A stretch of 64,000 nucleotides of DNA from contig NZ_BLAE01000064.1 of NCBI RefSeq assembly GCF_009687865.1, positions 62,001 through 126,000 on the forward strand, given 5' to 3'. Position numbers and translations under genes: made by a program. This document shows positions 33,717-42,623 of the stretch, piece after piece (positions within the stretch are counted from its first letter, which is position 1; each line of letters begins with the position of its first letter). Origin of the DNA: Acrocarpospora macrocephala (GTDB lineage: Bacteria > Actinomycetota > Actinomycetes > Streptosporangiales > Streptosporangiaceae). The notes below the pieces were generated by a model. The model was not told where the DNA came from. It saw only the letters and a list, made by a program, of their open reading frames with translations, and did not search any database.

Positions 33717-34090
33717 TCGTCATCGATGCGGCCTCGCCGGTACCGCCGTTCGAGCAGCTGCGATCCCAGCTCGCCCGGCAGATCCAGGACCGCACGCTGG
33801 CCGTGGGCGCCCGGCTGCCGACCATCCGCCACCTGGCGGCCGACCTCGGCCTGGCCGTCAACACGGTCGGCCGGGCCTACCGGGAGCTGGAGGAGGCGGG
33901 GCTGATCGAGACGCGCGGGCGGGCGGGCTCGTTCGTGTCGGCCGCCGGCGAGGAAGGCCGGGAGCGGGCCCGCCGGGCCGCCGCCGACTACGCCGCCGTG
34001 ATCGCCAGCGTCGGCCTCGACGCGGCCGAAGCGCTCCGCATCGTGCAGGCGGCTCTGGCGGCCGGTGCGGCGGCACCGGCCTCGTCATGA
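33713..34090 (+). CDS. GntR-family regulator, YtrA subfamily
   Basis: 125 residues. A GntR winged helix (residues 10-78; PPFEQLRSQLARQIQDRTLA; LPTIRHLAADLGLAVNTVGR) is followed by a short helical tail of about 45 residues, the YtrA hallmark. ATG overlaps the membrane-protein stop. A second ATGA at its own end (34087) would begin a third gene, but that frame stops after 27 codons (MTATRPRGSRESGVG), so the usual ABC gene of such operons seems lost. Confidence 0.88.
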   Translation: MIVIDAASPVPPFEQLRSQLARQIQDRTLAVGARLPTIRHLAADLGLAVNTVGRAYRELEEAGLIETRGRAGSFVSAAGEEGRERARRAAADYAAVIASVGLDAAEALRIVQAALAAGAAAPASS

Positions 34091-34246
34091 CCGCGACCCG
34101 GCCGCGGGGATCACGGGAGTCCGGGGTCGGAACGGCGGATGGCGGCGAGTCCGCCGCGCCGGCCTGCTAACGCCACTGACCGTTCCGTTGCCGATCAAGT
34201 CCCTACGCGCAGCGGCGACGAGGTTCGCGCCCCTCACTCTGAAAAG

Positions 34247-34270
34247 GTGGCCCGGGAAGGCCCGGGCCAC
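34247..34270 (-). terminator. Factor-independent terminator of the secreted Ig-like gene
   Basis: GTGGCCCGGG and CCCGGGCCAC form a perfect 10-bp stem with a 4-base loop. Read on the minus strand it lies 10 bp after the stop at 34281 and is followed by CTTTTC. Confidence 0.78.
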
Positions 34271-34280
34271 GGGTGACGCC

Positions 34281-35675
34281 TTACTGCATCGGCTGGCAGG
34301 GCGGTGTCTGGAAGACGACGCCGTCGAGGAAGTTGCCGGACGCGCCGCCGCCCGCGGACGAGACGGCTTGGAAGGAGAATCGTGTCGTGGTCTGCCCGGC
34401 CGGGACCACGTAGGTGCCGGTGTACTGACGCCAGGCGGTGTTGTCGGTGGAGATGTTGGGCGAGGTCGCCCCGGTCGGGGTCTGCGCCACGGTCGCGCCG
34501 GGTGCGCCGAGAAGCACCTGCATGACGTCGGTGCCCGCGCGGCCGCGGTGCCAGATCGACCAGCTCATCACGGTTCCGGGCACGGTCGGCACGTCCTGGT
34601 AGAGCGTGGACGGCTCGCTGGCGTTGAGCTCACCGAACTGCTGTCCGTCGGCCGAGGGCACGCCCTGGAAGCCGCTGCGCCAGATCTCCAGCATCCCGTC
34701 GGAGGCGGTGGTGCGCCAACCGGCGGCCGGGTTGGTGGACGCGTCGGGGATGTTCCAGTTGGCCGTGGCCACGTACGGGGACTCGAAGCTGCCGTTGGCC
34801 AGGTTGATCGGGTTGGTGACGCAGGTGACCACGACGGTGACGGTCGCGGTGCTGGTTCCGCAGGGCGTGCTGATGGTGTAGGTGAAGGTGTCGGTGCCGC
34901 TGAGGCCCGTCGGCGGCGTGTAGACGAGGCTGTTGCCGGAGATCGTCACGGTGCCGTTGGCGGGCTTGCCGACGGCGGTGATCGTCGCGCCGGAGCCAGT
35001 GTCGTTGGCCAGGACCGGGATGGTGACGGCCGTGTCCTGGCGGGTGGTGGCGGTGTCGTTGACGGCCGTGGTCGGCGAGATGGTCTGGCCGTTGACGATC
35101 TGGATCGGCGGCGCCGGGGTGTTGTTGCCGAGCTGGCCGGGAGCGGCGACGACGCTGCTGATGCCGGTCGGGCGGATGGTCATGCTCTGTCCGACGGTGC
35201 CCTGCTTGACGCGGAAGGTGATGACCTTGGGCGTGGGGTCGGTCTTGGTGCCCGACGACGGGATCGTCAGGGTGGTGCCGCTGATGGTGCCCGCACCCGA
35301 CTGGCTGACGATGTCGGCGTTGGCCAGCAGCGAGGAGAGGTCCCAGCTGGTGGTGTAGCTGCGCACGAGCAGCGGCCACCTGGCGGTGCGGTGCGCCAAC
35401 TGGAGGGTGAAGGTCGAGCCGGGCGCGATCTGGCCGCCCCACAACGCGGGCGTGGTGTCCACCGCCACATTGCCGCTGCCGAGCTGCATGCCCAGCACGT
35501 TCTTCCAGTAGTAGTTCACCGGATAGGCCGTCTGGCCTGGCCGTACACAGGGCGTTACATTCTTCCGCACGCCTGGGGCCGCCTCGGCGGTCCCAGCGGC
35601 CATGACCTGCGCCGCCGCCGCGGTCACCAGGGTGAGCAGGGCGGCGGCGAGGGCGGACGTGCGTCGTCGTGACAT
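34281..35675 (-). CDS. Secreted protein with cadherin-like Ig domain and C-terminal beta-sandwich
   Basis: 464 residues. The N-terminus is a Sec signal ([20 protein letters not shown] to GTAEAAPG). Residues 35-200 are unassigned. Residues about 205-285 are a cadherin/Ig-like repeat ([37 protein letters not shown]). Residues 290-464 look like a galactose-binding-type sandwich ([29 protein letters not shown]). No catalytic domain is seen, so it is probably an adhesive or matrix protein. ATG at 35675 is preferred to GTG at 35681 because AAGGAG lies 10 bp upstream. Confidence 0.82.
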   Translation of the reverse strand: MSRRRTSALAAALLTLVTAAAAQVMAAGTAEAAPGVRKNVTPCVRPGQTAYPVNYYWKNVLGMQLGSGNVAVDTTPALWGGQIAPGSTFTLQLAHRTARWPLLVRSYTTSWDLSSLLANADIVSQSGAGTISGTTLTIPSSGTKTDPTPKVITFRVKQGTVGQSMTIRPTGISSVVAAPGQLGNNTPAPPIQIVNGQTISPTTAVNDTATTRQDTAVTIPVLANDTGSGATITAVGKPANGTVTISGNSLVYTPPTGLSGTDTFTYTISTPCGTSTATVTVVVTCVTNPINLANGSFESPYVATANWNIPDASTNPAAGWRTTASDGMLEIWRSGFQGVPSADGQQFGELNASEPSTLYQDVPTVPGTVMSWSIWHRGRAGTDVMQVLLGAPGATVAQTPTGATSPNISTDNTAWRQYTGTYVVPAGQTTTRFSFQAVSSAGGGASGNFLDGVVFQTPPCQPMQ

Positions 35676-35848
35676 CAACACGAAGCTCCTTCTGATAGAT
35701 CAACTCGGCCGAAACGTTACTAGCTGCGACCTTGAAGTCACTCTTGGTGGCATCATTTTTGATCTTCGTGTCGCGCCAAGGGGAGCGCCGGACGGGTGGT
35801 CAGGGCGATCTCGTCATCACACTCAGTCACATAGGGTGAGAAGCGGCG

Positions 35849-35980
35849 CGCTGGGCGGCCGTCTCCACCGCCGCCGACCTCAACCGCTTCTTCCGCCTGC
35901 TGCCGGACGGCCGGCTTCTCCCCGCCCCGTTGCTCGCCCAGATGACGAGGCTCCCGCCGGCCGCGCATCATCCTGCGTGA
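35849..35980 (+). pseudogene. Serine hydrolase (beta-lactamase/DD-peptidase family) C-terminal fragment
   Basis: The plus strand reads AAVSTAADLNRFFRLLPDGR then LLPAPLLAQMTRL before a TGA. This is the typical STAxDLxRFFxALLxGRLLxxxxLAxM segment near the end of class C beta-lactamase-like peptidases. The rest of the gene is missing upstream. Confidence 0.6.
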
Positions 35981-35993
35981 CCGCAAGCACCGG

Positions 35994-36230
35994 TCAATCG
36001 GAATTCGTGCCGAGCAGGTCGCGCACGGTGGCCGAGCGTTCCTCGTCCCATACGATCTCCGGATCCGATTCGAGGAAGGTAACGGCGATGCTCGCCGCCG
36101 CCATGCCGATCAGCGACCAGTCGGCGGGGGCGCTCGCGCCGGTGGGGTTGCCTGGCACGCACCGGGTCAGCAGTTCCTCGTCGGACAGCGCCCCGGCGAT
36201 GCGCAGGATCCGGGCGGAGGCGCAAAAGCG
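35994..36230 (-). pseudogene. Unidentified gene remnant with coding-like codon use
   Basis: An open minus-strand frame without a plausible start encodes about 78 residues (ARILRIAGALSDEELLTRCV; WSLIGMAAASIAVTFLESDP; ATVRDLLGTNSD) ending in TGA. G/C-rich third positions suggest real former coding sequence. I do not recognise the family. Its upstream part runs into the terminator at 36233. Confidence 0.4.
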
Positions 36231-36232
36231 CG

Positions 36233-36266
36233 AGGTGCCGGGTTTCCTTGCGGTTGCCCGGCACCT
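36233..36266 (-). terminator. Probable terminator of the GH95 gene
   Basis: AGGTGCCGGG and CCCGGCACCT form a perfect 10-bp stem with a 14-base loop, 15 bp after the GH95 stop. On the minus strand it is followed by CGCGCTTTTG, a short T run. Confidence 0.65.
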
Positions 36267-36281
36267 CTCGTAGGGGGCGAC

Positions 36282-39200
36282 TCAGTTCTGTGGTGTGCCG
36301 CCGTTCTCGGTGATCAAAGCGTTGGCGTCACGCAGGAGGGTGGTCTTGACCTCGGGGTTCGAGACGATCTTCGGGTCGTTGACGGTCTCCACGAAGCGCT
36401 CGAGCTTCTTGACGATCTTCTTCTTGTCTCGCTCTCTTCCCTTGTCCTCGGACACCATGACCTTGGCGATCCTGTCCTGCAGCTTGGCGGCGCCGGTGGC
36501 GTTGAGCTTCCCGGCGGCCTCGAAGCGGTCGATCAGTGCGGAGACGTCGTCCGTCGAGGTCCAGACGGAGAACGTCACCGTCTGCACGGTCTGCTTGCCG
36601 GTGTTGTCGACGGCGGTGACGGTGAGCGTGTGCTCGCCCAGGGCCAGTTTGTACAGCGACTGGACCGTGCCGGACGTGAACGGCTCGCCGTCCAGCGTGC
36701 CGGTCACCGACTTCACCCCGGACCCGGAGTCGATCGCCTCCCAGGCGATCTCCAGGTCCAGACTGTCGCCGTACGTGGTGCCGTCGGCGACACCGGTGAC
36801 CAGGACGGTGGGAGCGCTGTCGTCGATCTTGACCGTGACGGCCTTGATCTCCTCGACGTTGCCGGCCTTGTCGGTCGAGCGGTAGCGCAGTTCGTGCTGT
36901 CCCTCGCCCGAGATGGTGACCGTCTCGGTGTACGGGGTCCACGCGCCGCCGTTCAGCGAGTACTCGGTGCCCGCCACGCCGGACGTCGCGTCCGTCGCGG
37001 CGAGAACCACCGGCACGCTGTCGGCGTGCCAGCCGCCGTCGTTCGCCGGAGCGGGTTCCGCGGTGGTCACCGGCGCCGTCGCGTCCACCTTGACCGCGAG
37101 GGTCTTGGCGGCTTCGACGTTGCCCGCCTTGTCGGCGGAGCGGTAAGCCAGCGTGTGCGAGCCGTCGCCGGTGATGACGACCGGCTCGGCGTAACGGGTC
37201 CAGGCGCCGCCGTCGAGCTGGAACTCGGTGCGGTCGACGCCGCTGCCCTGCGCCTCATCGGCTCCGGACAGCGTGACCAGCAGCGCGCTGGTGAACCAGC
37301 CGCTCGCCGGCTCCGCCGGGGTGGTCGTCGCGGCCGTCACCGGCGCGAACTTGTCGGCCAGCTGCTTCCAGTTCCTCGCCTCCGCCGCGGTCAGCTTCCC
37401 GGCGATGATGACGGCGCGGTCCACCGCGCCGGTCATGCGCTGGCCGCCGCCCTGGTCGGCGGCGAAGCGGAGGGAGCGGGAGGTGCAGCCGGTGATGCCG
37501 TCGGAGGTGGCCTGGCCGGTGGCCTTCTGCTCGCCGTCCACGTAGACGGTGACCAGGCCGGTGCGGTCGAGGGTGACCACCAGGTCGATCCAGCGGCCGG
37601 TGGGCAGGGTGGTGTTCAGGGTGATGCCCGTGCCCGCGCCGATGAACCGCAGCTGGTTGCTCGGCGTCACGTCGATGAGCACTCCGTCGTTGCCGGGGTT
37701 GCCGGACGGCTGGGAGTCGAACAGGCGGCGGTAGCCGGTTCCGCCGATCTTCACCTCGGCCGCGAACGTGGCCTCGGGCAGGTAACCGAGCAGGGTGTTG
37801 CCGGTGACCATGTAGGTGGAGCCGGTGAGGTTCAGCCCGCTGCCGGTGGGCGCGGTGGTGTCGTAGGTGGCGGTGCCGCCCGCGACGGTGGCGTGGCGGT
37901 CGTTGCCGGAGTAGTCGGTGACCGTGCCGCCCTGCGTCGGGTTCCAGGCGACCAGCACCGAGCCGGTCGGCGGGGCGAAGCAGGGGGTCAGGGCGAGCGC
38001 GGCCGTGGCCGAGCCCTGCCAGGAGTCACCGACGACCTTGGCGACGATCTGCGCCTGGCGTGATCCGGTGGCCGGGCCGGGCGTGACGGTGAAGGTGGCG
38101 GTGCGGGGGGAACCGGGCGAGGCGGCCGGCAGGTGCTGGGAGCCAGGCGTAGCGGTCCACCCGGCGGGCAGGGTGAGGGTCACGTCGGAGGCGGGCACCT
38201 CGCGGTCGCGGATGGCCGTCACGGTGACCTCGGCCTCGAACGGGACGCCGGGCGAGGCCGCGGCCGGCGCCTTGAGGGTGACGGCGGACTCGTTCTCGAT
38301 CGTGTACGCCTTGCCCGCCTGCGCCTCCCAGCTCAGGACGTCGCCATCGCGCTGCGGGGTGACGCTGTCGCCCTGCTCGTCGTAGACCCGGTAATGGCCG
38401 GTGATGATGGACGACTTGACCTTGAGCGGGCCGGTCTTGCCGGGCCGTACGGTGATCGTGTCGGGGGCCCCGCCCTTCCAGGCGGCGTCGACGGTGACGT
38501 CGCCGCGGGCGCGCAGGCCGGTCACCGAGCCGTCCTTCCACGTGCTGGGCAGCGCGGGAAGCACGTGCACCACGTCGTGCTGGCTCTGCACCAGCATTTC
38601 GGCGATACCCGCGGTGGCCCCGAAGTTGCCGTCGATCTGGAACGGCGGGTGGGTGTCCCACAGGTTGTCCAGGGTGGAGGACTTCAGCTGCTCGGCGAGC
38701 ATCTTGTGGGCGTGGTCGCCGTCCAGCAGGCGCGCCCAGAAGTTGATCTTCCAGGCCTTGGACCAGCCGGTGCCGCCGTCGCCGCGCGCGGTCAGGGAGA
38801 CCTTGGCGGCCTCGCCCTCTGGGGTGCCCGCGGTGAGCTGGTTGCCCGGGTGCAGGGCGAACAGGTGGGAGACGTGCCGGTGGGTGTCGGTGGGAGAGTC
38901 CCAGTCGGTCTTCCACTCCTGCAGCTGGCCCCAGGAGCCGATCCGGATGCCGGGGTCGAGCTTGCTCAGGGCCGCGGTCACCTCGTCCTGGAACGCCTGG
39001 TCGACGTCCAGCTTCTTGGCCGAGGCGAGCGCGTTGGTGAAGACCTCGCGGACGATCTGCTGCGACATCGAGGCGCCGGCCGAGAACTGGCCGTTCTCCG
39101 GGGAGAAGCTGGGCGAGACGACGAGCTTGCCGTCACGCGGGTCGGTGTGCAGGAAGTCCAGCCAGAACTCGGCCGCGCCCTTGATCGCCGGGTAGGCGGT

Positions 39201-40703
39201 CTCGCGCAGGTAGGTCACGTCGCCGGTGAAGCGGTAGGTGTCGTACAGGTGCTGGGTCGTCCAGGCGGCGGCCTCGGGGAACCAGAACGAGGCGGGGTAG
39301 TTGTGCAGGCCGGTGAAACCGTACGGGTTGGTCTCGTTGTTGACCACCCAGCCGCGGGCGCCGTACATGTCCTGGGCGGTCTTGCGGCCCGGGGCGACCA
39401 TGGCGGTGATGTAGCGGTCGTAGGGCTTGGTGGTCTCGTGCAGGTTGGTCTGCTCGGCCAGCCAGTAGTTCATCTGCAGGTTGATGTTGACGTGGTAGTC
39501 GGCGTCCCACGGCGGGTTCGTGACGTTGTTCCACACGCCCTGGAGGTTGGCGGGCAGGATGTCGTTCTCGCGGGAGGATGCGATCAGCAGGTAACGGCCG
39601 TACGCGAAGAACAGCGATTCCAGGGCGCGGTCCTGAAGGGCGGAACCGCCGGTGTAGTTCCTGCGCAGCTCGTCGGTGGGGATCGTCGGCGTCGATCCGC
39701 CGAGGTCCAGCTTCACCCGGTCGAACAGCTCGCGGTAGTCGGCGAGGTGGGCGGCCTTGAGCTGGTCGTAGCCCTTGGCCGCGGCGGCGTCCACCGCGCC
39801 GGTGACGGCGGCGTGCGGGTCCTCGCCCCGGTAGGTCGGGTACGTCCCGGCGTAGTCGGTCCCCGCCGACAGCACGAACACCGCGCTGTCGGCGCCGGTG
39901 ACGGTGATCTTGTCCCCGGCGTCCACGCGGGAGCCGCCCTGGGCGATCACCTGTACCTGGGCTTCGAACTTCAGCTGGTTGCTCGTCAGCGCGCCGCGGA
40001 TGGTGAGCCGCCCGTCGGCGGCGGTGACGGTCTTGTCGTTGCGCGGTGAGGTGTGGCGCAGGGTGAAGGAGATCTTGCCACCCTGGTCGGCCGCGAGCCG
40101 GCCCACGATCACGTTGCCGGGGTTGCTGGCGAAATACTCGCGGGAGTACGTGACACCGTCGGCGGTGTAGCCGACCTTGGCCACGGCGTCGCGCAGGCTC
40201 AACTCGCGGCGGTAGCCGGTGGAGCTCTGCGGCGCTCCGGCGATGTCCAGATATAGGTCACCAAAAGTCTGGTACGAACCGAAACCGGTCTTGCCCTGCC
40301 CGAGCCGGGCGGCCACGGTGTCCGGGCTCACTCTGCCGTCGCGGTCGATCTGCGCCTGCACGTCGGCGATGGCGCCCGGCCGCGGCGTCCGCCAGTTGCC
40401 GAAGTCATAACCGGCCTGACCGGGACCGCCGGTCCACAAGGTCTTCTCGTTGAACTGGATCTGCTCGCTCGCCACGCCGCCGAAGACCTTGGCGCCCAGC
40501 GGGCCGTTGCCGATCGGCAGGGCCTGGGTCTCCCAGTTGGTCGCGGGCTTGTCGTACCACAGGGTTAAGTCATCGGGTGTCTGGGCTGCGGCGACTGCCG
40601 GTTCGGGGTCGGCCTGCGCCTGCACCGGTATGGTCAACCCGACAGCCAGCGCTAACGCGGCGAGAAGGGCGACGCCTAGTCTTCGTTGCGGAGAGTTGAT
40701 CAC
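36282..40703 (-). CDS. Secreted multidomain GH95 alpha-L-fucosidase-type enzyme
   Basis: 1473 residues. Signal peptide (residues 1-32). GH95 catalytic unit, about 40-770: N-terminal sandwich (NGPLGAKVFGGVASEQIQFN), helical barrel with the NIN pair in YHVNINLQMNYWLAEQTN, the catalytic-Glu region SPSFSPENGQ and the Asp of FQIDGNFGATAGIAEML. An NPCBM-associated-type Ig segment (about 800-890) follows, then a LamG/concanavalin-like domain (905-1075), two tandem Ig-like OmpL47-type repeats (each with a RSxDKAGNVE motif), a further Ig domain and a FIMAH-type helical C-terminus. It probably removes alpha-fucose or alpha-galactose from plant or animal glycans. GTG at 40703 has a perfect GGAGGA site. 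Confidence 0.9.
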   Translation of the reverse strand: MINSPQRRLGVALLAALALAVGLTIPVQAQADPEPAVAAAQTPDDLTLWYDKPATNWETQALPIGNGPLGAKVFGGVASEQIQFNEKTLWTGGPGQAGYDFGNWRTPRPGAIADVQAQIDRDGRVSPDTVAARLGQGKTGFGSYQTFGDLYLDIAGAPQSSTGYRRELSLRDAVAKVGYTADGVTYSREYFASNPGNVIVGRLAADQGGKISFTLRHTSPRNDKTVTAADGRLTIRGALTSNQLKFEAQVQVIAQGGSRVDAGDKITVTGADSAVFVLSAGTDYAGTYPTYRGEDPHAAVTGAVDAAAAKGYDQLKAAHLADYRELFDRVKLDLGGSTPTIPTDELRRNYTGGSALQDRALESLFFAYGRYLLIASSRENDILPANLQGVWNNVTNPPWDADYHVNINLQMNYWLAEQTNLHETTKPYDRYITAMVAPGRKTAQDMYGARGWVVNNETNPYGFTGLHNYPASFWFPEAAAWTTQHLYDTYRFTGDVTYLRETAYPAIKGAAEFWLDFLHTDPRDGKLVVSPSFSPENGQFSAGASMSQQIVREVFTNALASAKKLDVDQAFQDEVTAALSKLDPGIRIGSWGQLQEWKTDWDSPTDTHRHVSHLFALHPGNQLTAGTPEGEAAKVSLTARGDGGTGWSKAWKINFWARLLDGDHAHKMLAEQLKSSTLDNLWDTHPPFQIDGNFGATAGIAEMLVQSQHDVVHVLPALPSTWKDGSVTGLRARGDVTVDAAWKGGAPDTITVRPGKTGPLKVKSSIITGHYRVYDEQGDSVTPQRDGDVLSWEAQAGKAYTIENESAVTLKAPAAASPGVPFEAEVTVTAIRDREVPASDVTLTLPAGWTATPGSQHLPAASPGSPRTATFTVTPGPATGSRQAQIVAKVVGDSWQGSATAALALTPCFAPPTGSVLVAWNPTQGGTVTDYSGNDRHATVAGGTATYDTTAPTGSGLNLTGSTYMVTGNTLLGYLPEATFAAEVKIGGTGYRRLFDSQPSGNPGNDGVLIDVTPSNQLRFIGAGTGITLNTTLPTGRWIDLVVTLDRTGLVTVYVDGEQKATGQATSDGITGCTSRSLRFAADQGGGQRMTGAVDRAVIIAGKLTAAEARNWKQLADKFAPVTAATTTPAEPASGWFTSALLVTLSGADEAQGSGVDRTEFQLDGGAWTRYAEPVVITGDGSHTLAYRSADKAGNVEAAKTLAVKVDATAPVTTAEPAPANDGGWHADSVPVVLAATDATSGVAGTEYSLNGGAWTPYTETVTISGEGQHELRYRSTDKAGNVEEIKAVTVKIDDSAPTVLVTGVADGTTYGDSLDLEIAWEAIDSGSGVKSVTGTLDGEPFTSGTVQSLYKLALGEHTLTVTAVDNTGKQTVQTVTFSVWTSTDDVSALIDRFEAAGKLNATGAAKLQDRIAKVMVSEDKGRERDKKKIVKKLERFVETVNDPKIVSNPEVKTTLLRDANALITENGGTPQN

Positions 40704-41103
40704 AGATTCCTCCGATCACATGGGGGGTCCGAAATAAGGAAATAGCACCGAAACCTGTCCGCAACAAGACTTATGGTCCGATGTTCTCCCACTCGTGATC
40801 GGACCTCAGTGGTCACGCTCCGGCGCTCGCATCTCCCGGCGAGATCCGACCGTCCCAGCTCACCCTCCCTTTGCCGGAGGCCACGACCCCTTCACGACTC
40901 GGCAAATCAGAACAATCTTCTGTCCGCATCCGATAGACCGTGACAAAACATCCGATGTATCGTCCCCTGGCCAGTGTGCTGTCACCAGGTACACGCGATT
41001 GCGTTAGCCCAGGTCAGCGGTTATGTCCCCCAGGGTCATGTTCGGCGGGAGTGCAGACATTTGTCCAAGACTGATAGGCGGCAACCCATGCATCGTCTTC
41101 TGC
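40704..41103. other. Gene-free 400 bp upstream of GH95
   Basis: No credible gene. It is less GC-rich than its surroundings and must hold the GH95 promoter. The core TCCGAT recurs three times (40777, 40928, 40951), see the separate entry. Short inverted repeats such as CATCTCCCGGCGAGATC near 40830 are also present. Confidence 0.5.
40926..40958. promoter_or_regulatory. Repeated GCATCCGAT/ACATCCGAT motif
   Basis: GCATCCGATAG (40926-40936) and ACATCCGATGT (40948-40958) are 22 bp apart, two helical turns. The second is an inverted repeat (ACATC-C-GATGT). A third partial copy, GGTCCGATGT, is at 40775. They look like regulator sites for the GH95 gene; no regulator is adjacent. Confidence 0.4.
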
Positions 41104-41559
41104 ATGAGTGAGTACAACCTTGAGCAGTCGCATGGGATGCGCGTGGTCCACGACGGCCCGCGGGAGGCGCCGCCGCTGTTGCTCATCCACGGATCGGGGT
41201 TCTCGGGCGGTTCCTGGAGCCCGGTGGTCCCGGCACTCGCCGGCCACCATCACGTCATCCGGGTCGACCTCCCGGGCTGCGGCCAGTCTCCGCCCGCGCG
41301 GTCATACGACGTGCCGGTGCAGGCGGGCCGGTTGGCGGCGATGCTCGACGACCTCGGCCTTCGTCGCGTGACCACGGTCGGGCACTCCAGCGGCGGCTAC
41401 ATCGCCACCGCGCTCGCCGAACAGCGCCCGGACCTGGTGAGGTCGCTCGCGCTGATCAGCACAGGCCCGAGTCTCGACGCGCTCCTCCCCCAGCCGTTGA
41501 TTCTTCGGGTCCCGCACGCGTGGACATCGCCATGGTCGCGCACCCATCCGTCACCCTGA
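41104..41559 (+). pseudogene. Alpha/beta hydrolase, 3' half missing
   Basis: ATG at 41104 opens an alpha/beta hydrolase: LLLIHGSGFSGGSWSPVVPA (oxyanion region), VIRVDLPGCGQS, and the nucleophile elbow VGHSSGGYIATAL. Similarity ends after LALISTGPSLDALLPQPLIL, about 128 residues in, where an intact enzyme would have a lid and the catalytic Asp and His (about 260 residues). After about 41,500 the frame runs antiparallel to sense into AraC sequence and stops at 41559. A deletion has joined the two genes. Confidence 0.72.
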
Positions 41560-42266
41560 TCATCGACCTGAGCGAGGGAGAAGGCCTCGGCTACGACATC
41601 CACGGCCGGCACGAACGCGGCAGTGTCGTCATCGGGCTCCTCCCCGGCGATCTTCGAGTAGCCGGCCGGGGGGCCGGCGAGTGCCTCCAGATCCGGCTGG
41701 AGCCGGCCGCGATAGCCGCGGTGTTCGGCGCGGCTACCGAGCTCAGCGGGACGGTGGTATCCCTCGATGATGTCTGGGGCCGCGACTCCGGGCGAGCCGA
41801 GGACAGGCTGCGCGCCGCCGCGTCGTGGGACGAACGGTTCACGATCGCGGCGGAAATCCTCGGCCGACGGCTGGGCGCCCGCCCACCCGTCGATCCGGAA
41901 GTCGTCTACACCTGGCGGCGGACGCTCACCAGCCGGGGGCGGGTGCGGATCGACGGCCTGGCGGACGAGGTCGGCTGGAGCCGCAAGCGCCTATGGTCCC
42001 GCTTCCGGACCCAACTGGGCATCACTCCCAAACGCGCCGCCCGACTGGTGCGGTTCGACCACGCCGCCCACCTTCTCGCGGCGGGTCACGCCGCCGCCAG
42101 CGTCGCCGCCGAGAGCGGCTACGTCGACCAGCCCCACCTCCACCGCGAGGTCAAGGCGTTCGCCGGGCTCACGCCCACGGCCGTGGCCGTCGCGCCGTGG
42201 CTCGCGATCGACGACGTCGCGTGGCCGGTCGAACCTACTCATCCTCGGGGGGCAGCTCGAAGGTAA
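41520..42266 (+). CDS. AraC-family regulator, 5' truncated
   Basis: 248 codons from GTG/ATG near 41520. The sensor domain begins abruptly (DIAMVAHPSVTLIIDLSEGE; VVIGLLPGDLRVAGRGAGEC) and the C-terminal AraC double helix-turn-helix is complete (IDGLADEVGWSRKRLWSRFR; AHLLAAGHAAASVAAESGYV; LTPTAVAV). Comparable proteins have an extra 25-40 N-terminal residues, which would lie where the hydrolase fragment now is. The last residues (EPTHPRGAARR) overlap the next gene and also look replaced. DNA binding may survive; natural expression is doubtful. Confidence 0.65.
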   Translation: MDIAMVAHPSVTLIIDLSEGEGLGYDIHGRHERGSVVIGLLPGDLRVAGRGAGECLQIRLEPAAIAAVFGAATELSGTVVSLDDVWGRDSGRAEDRLRAAASWDERFTIAAEILGRRLGARPPVDPEVVYTWRRTLTSRGRVRIDGLADEVGWSRKRLWSRFRTQLGITPKRAARLVRFDHAAHLLAAGHAAASVAAESGYVDQPHLHREVKAFAGLTPTAVAVAPWLAIDDVAWPVEPTHPRGAARR

Positions 42267-42489
42267 AGTAAATGCTCAGTACGTAGGGCTCGGGTTCGTC
42301 GTGCATGAAATCCCAAGAAACGTCAACGAGGAAAACGTCATTTTCCTCCACCCACTGCCCTGCTTTTCCGAATGCTCCTGCGGCAGTTGTAGCGGGAAAC
42401 AGCTTCCTGGCCATGGGGTGGACCTGAGTCTCGGCATCCGAGTCGTCGAAGTCGTGCGGAACTTCCAAACGGATGACGTTTGACTTCAT
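42235..42489 (-). CDS. Hypothetical 84-residue acidic protein
   Basis: 84 residues, strongly acidic (EVPHDFDDSDAETQVHP; EENDVFLVDVSWDFMHDEPE), no signal peptide or membrane segment. I do not recognise a family. ATG at 42489 has AAAGGTGA upstream. Base composition is lower in G/C than the neighbours, hinting at transfer. Its 3' end overlaps the AraC 3' end by 32 bp. The 134-bp gap to the TetR gene holds no clear feature. Confidence 0.55.
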   Translation of the reverse strand: MKSNVIRLEVPHDFDDSDAETQVHPMARKLFPATTAAGAFGKAGQWVEENDVFLVDVSWDFMHDEPEPYVLSIYFTFELPPEDE

Positions 42490-42623
42490 GCGCCCATCAC
42501 CTTTCGGTATACCGGAGATGCAGGTTGCTGAGGTTGCGCCGTCGAGTGTACTTCGCTCCCTAAGCGAGTGAGCTCTTTCGTGGGTCAGGAACGAATAGGC
42601 GCCGTGGGCCAGTCCGTCGCGGA

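Noticed and set aside
36112-36125. CGACCAGTCGGC resembling the core of the 18-bp operator
   Set aside because: Lacks the outer arms, lies inside coding-like remnant sequence and has no promoter context.
40977-40990. TGTCACC near 40,980 as a third ECF41-type promoter
   Set aside because: The -35 differs at its last base and no TGTC or CGTC element follows at 16 bp.
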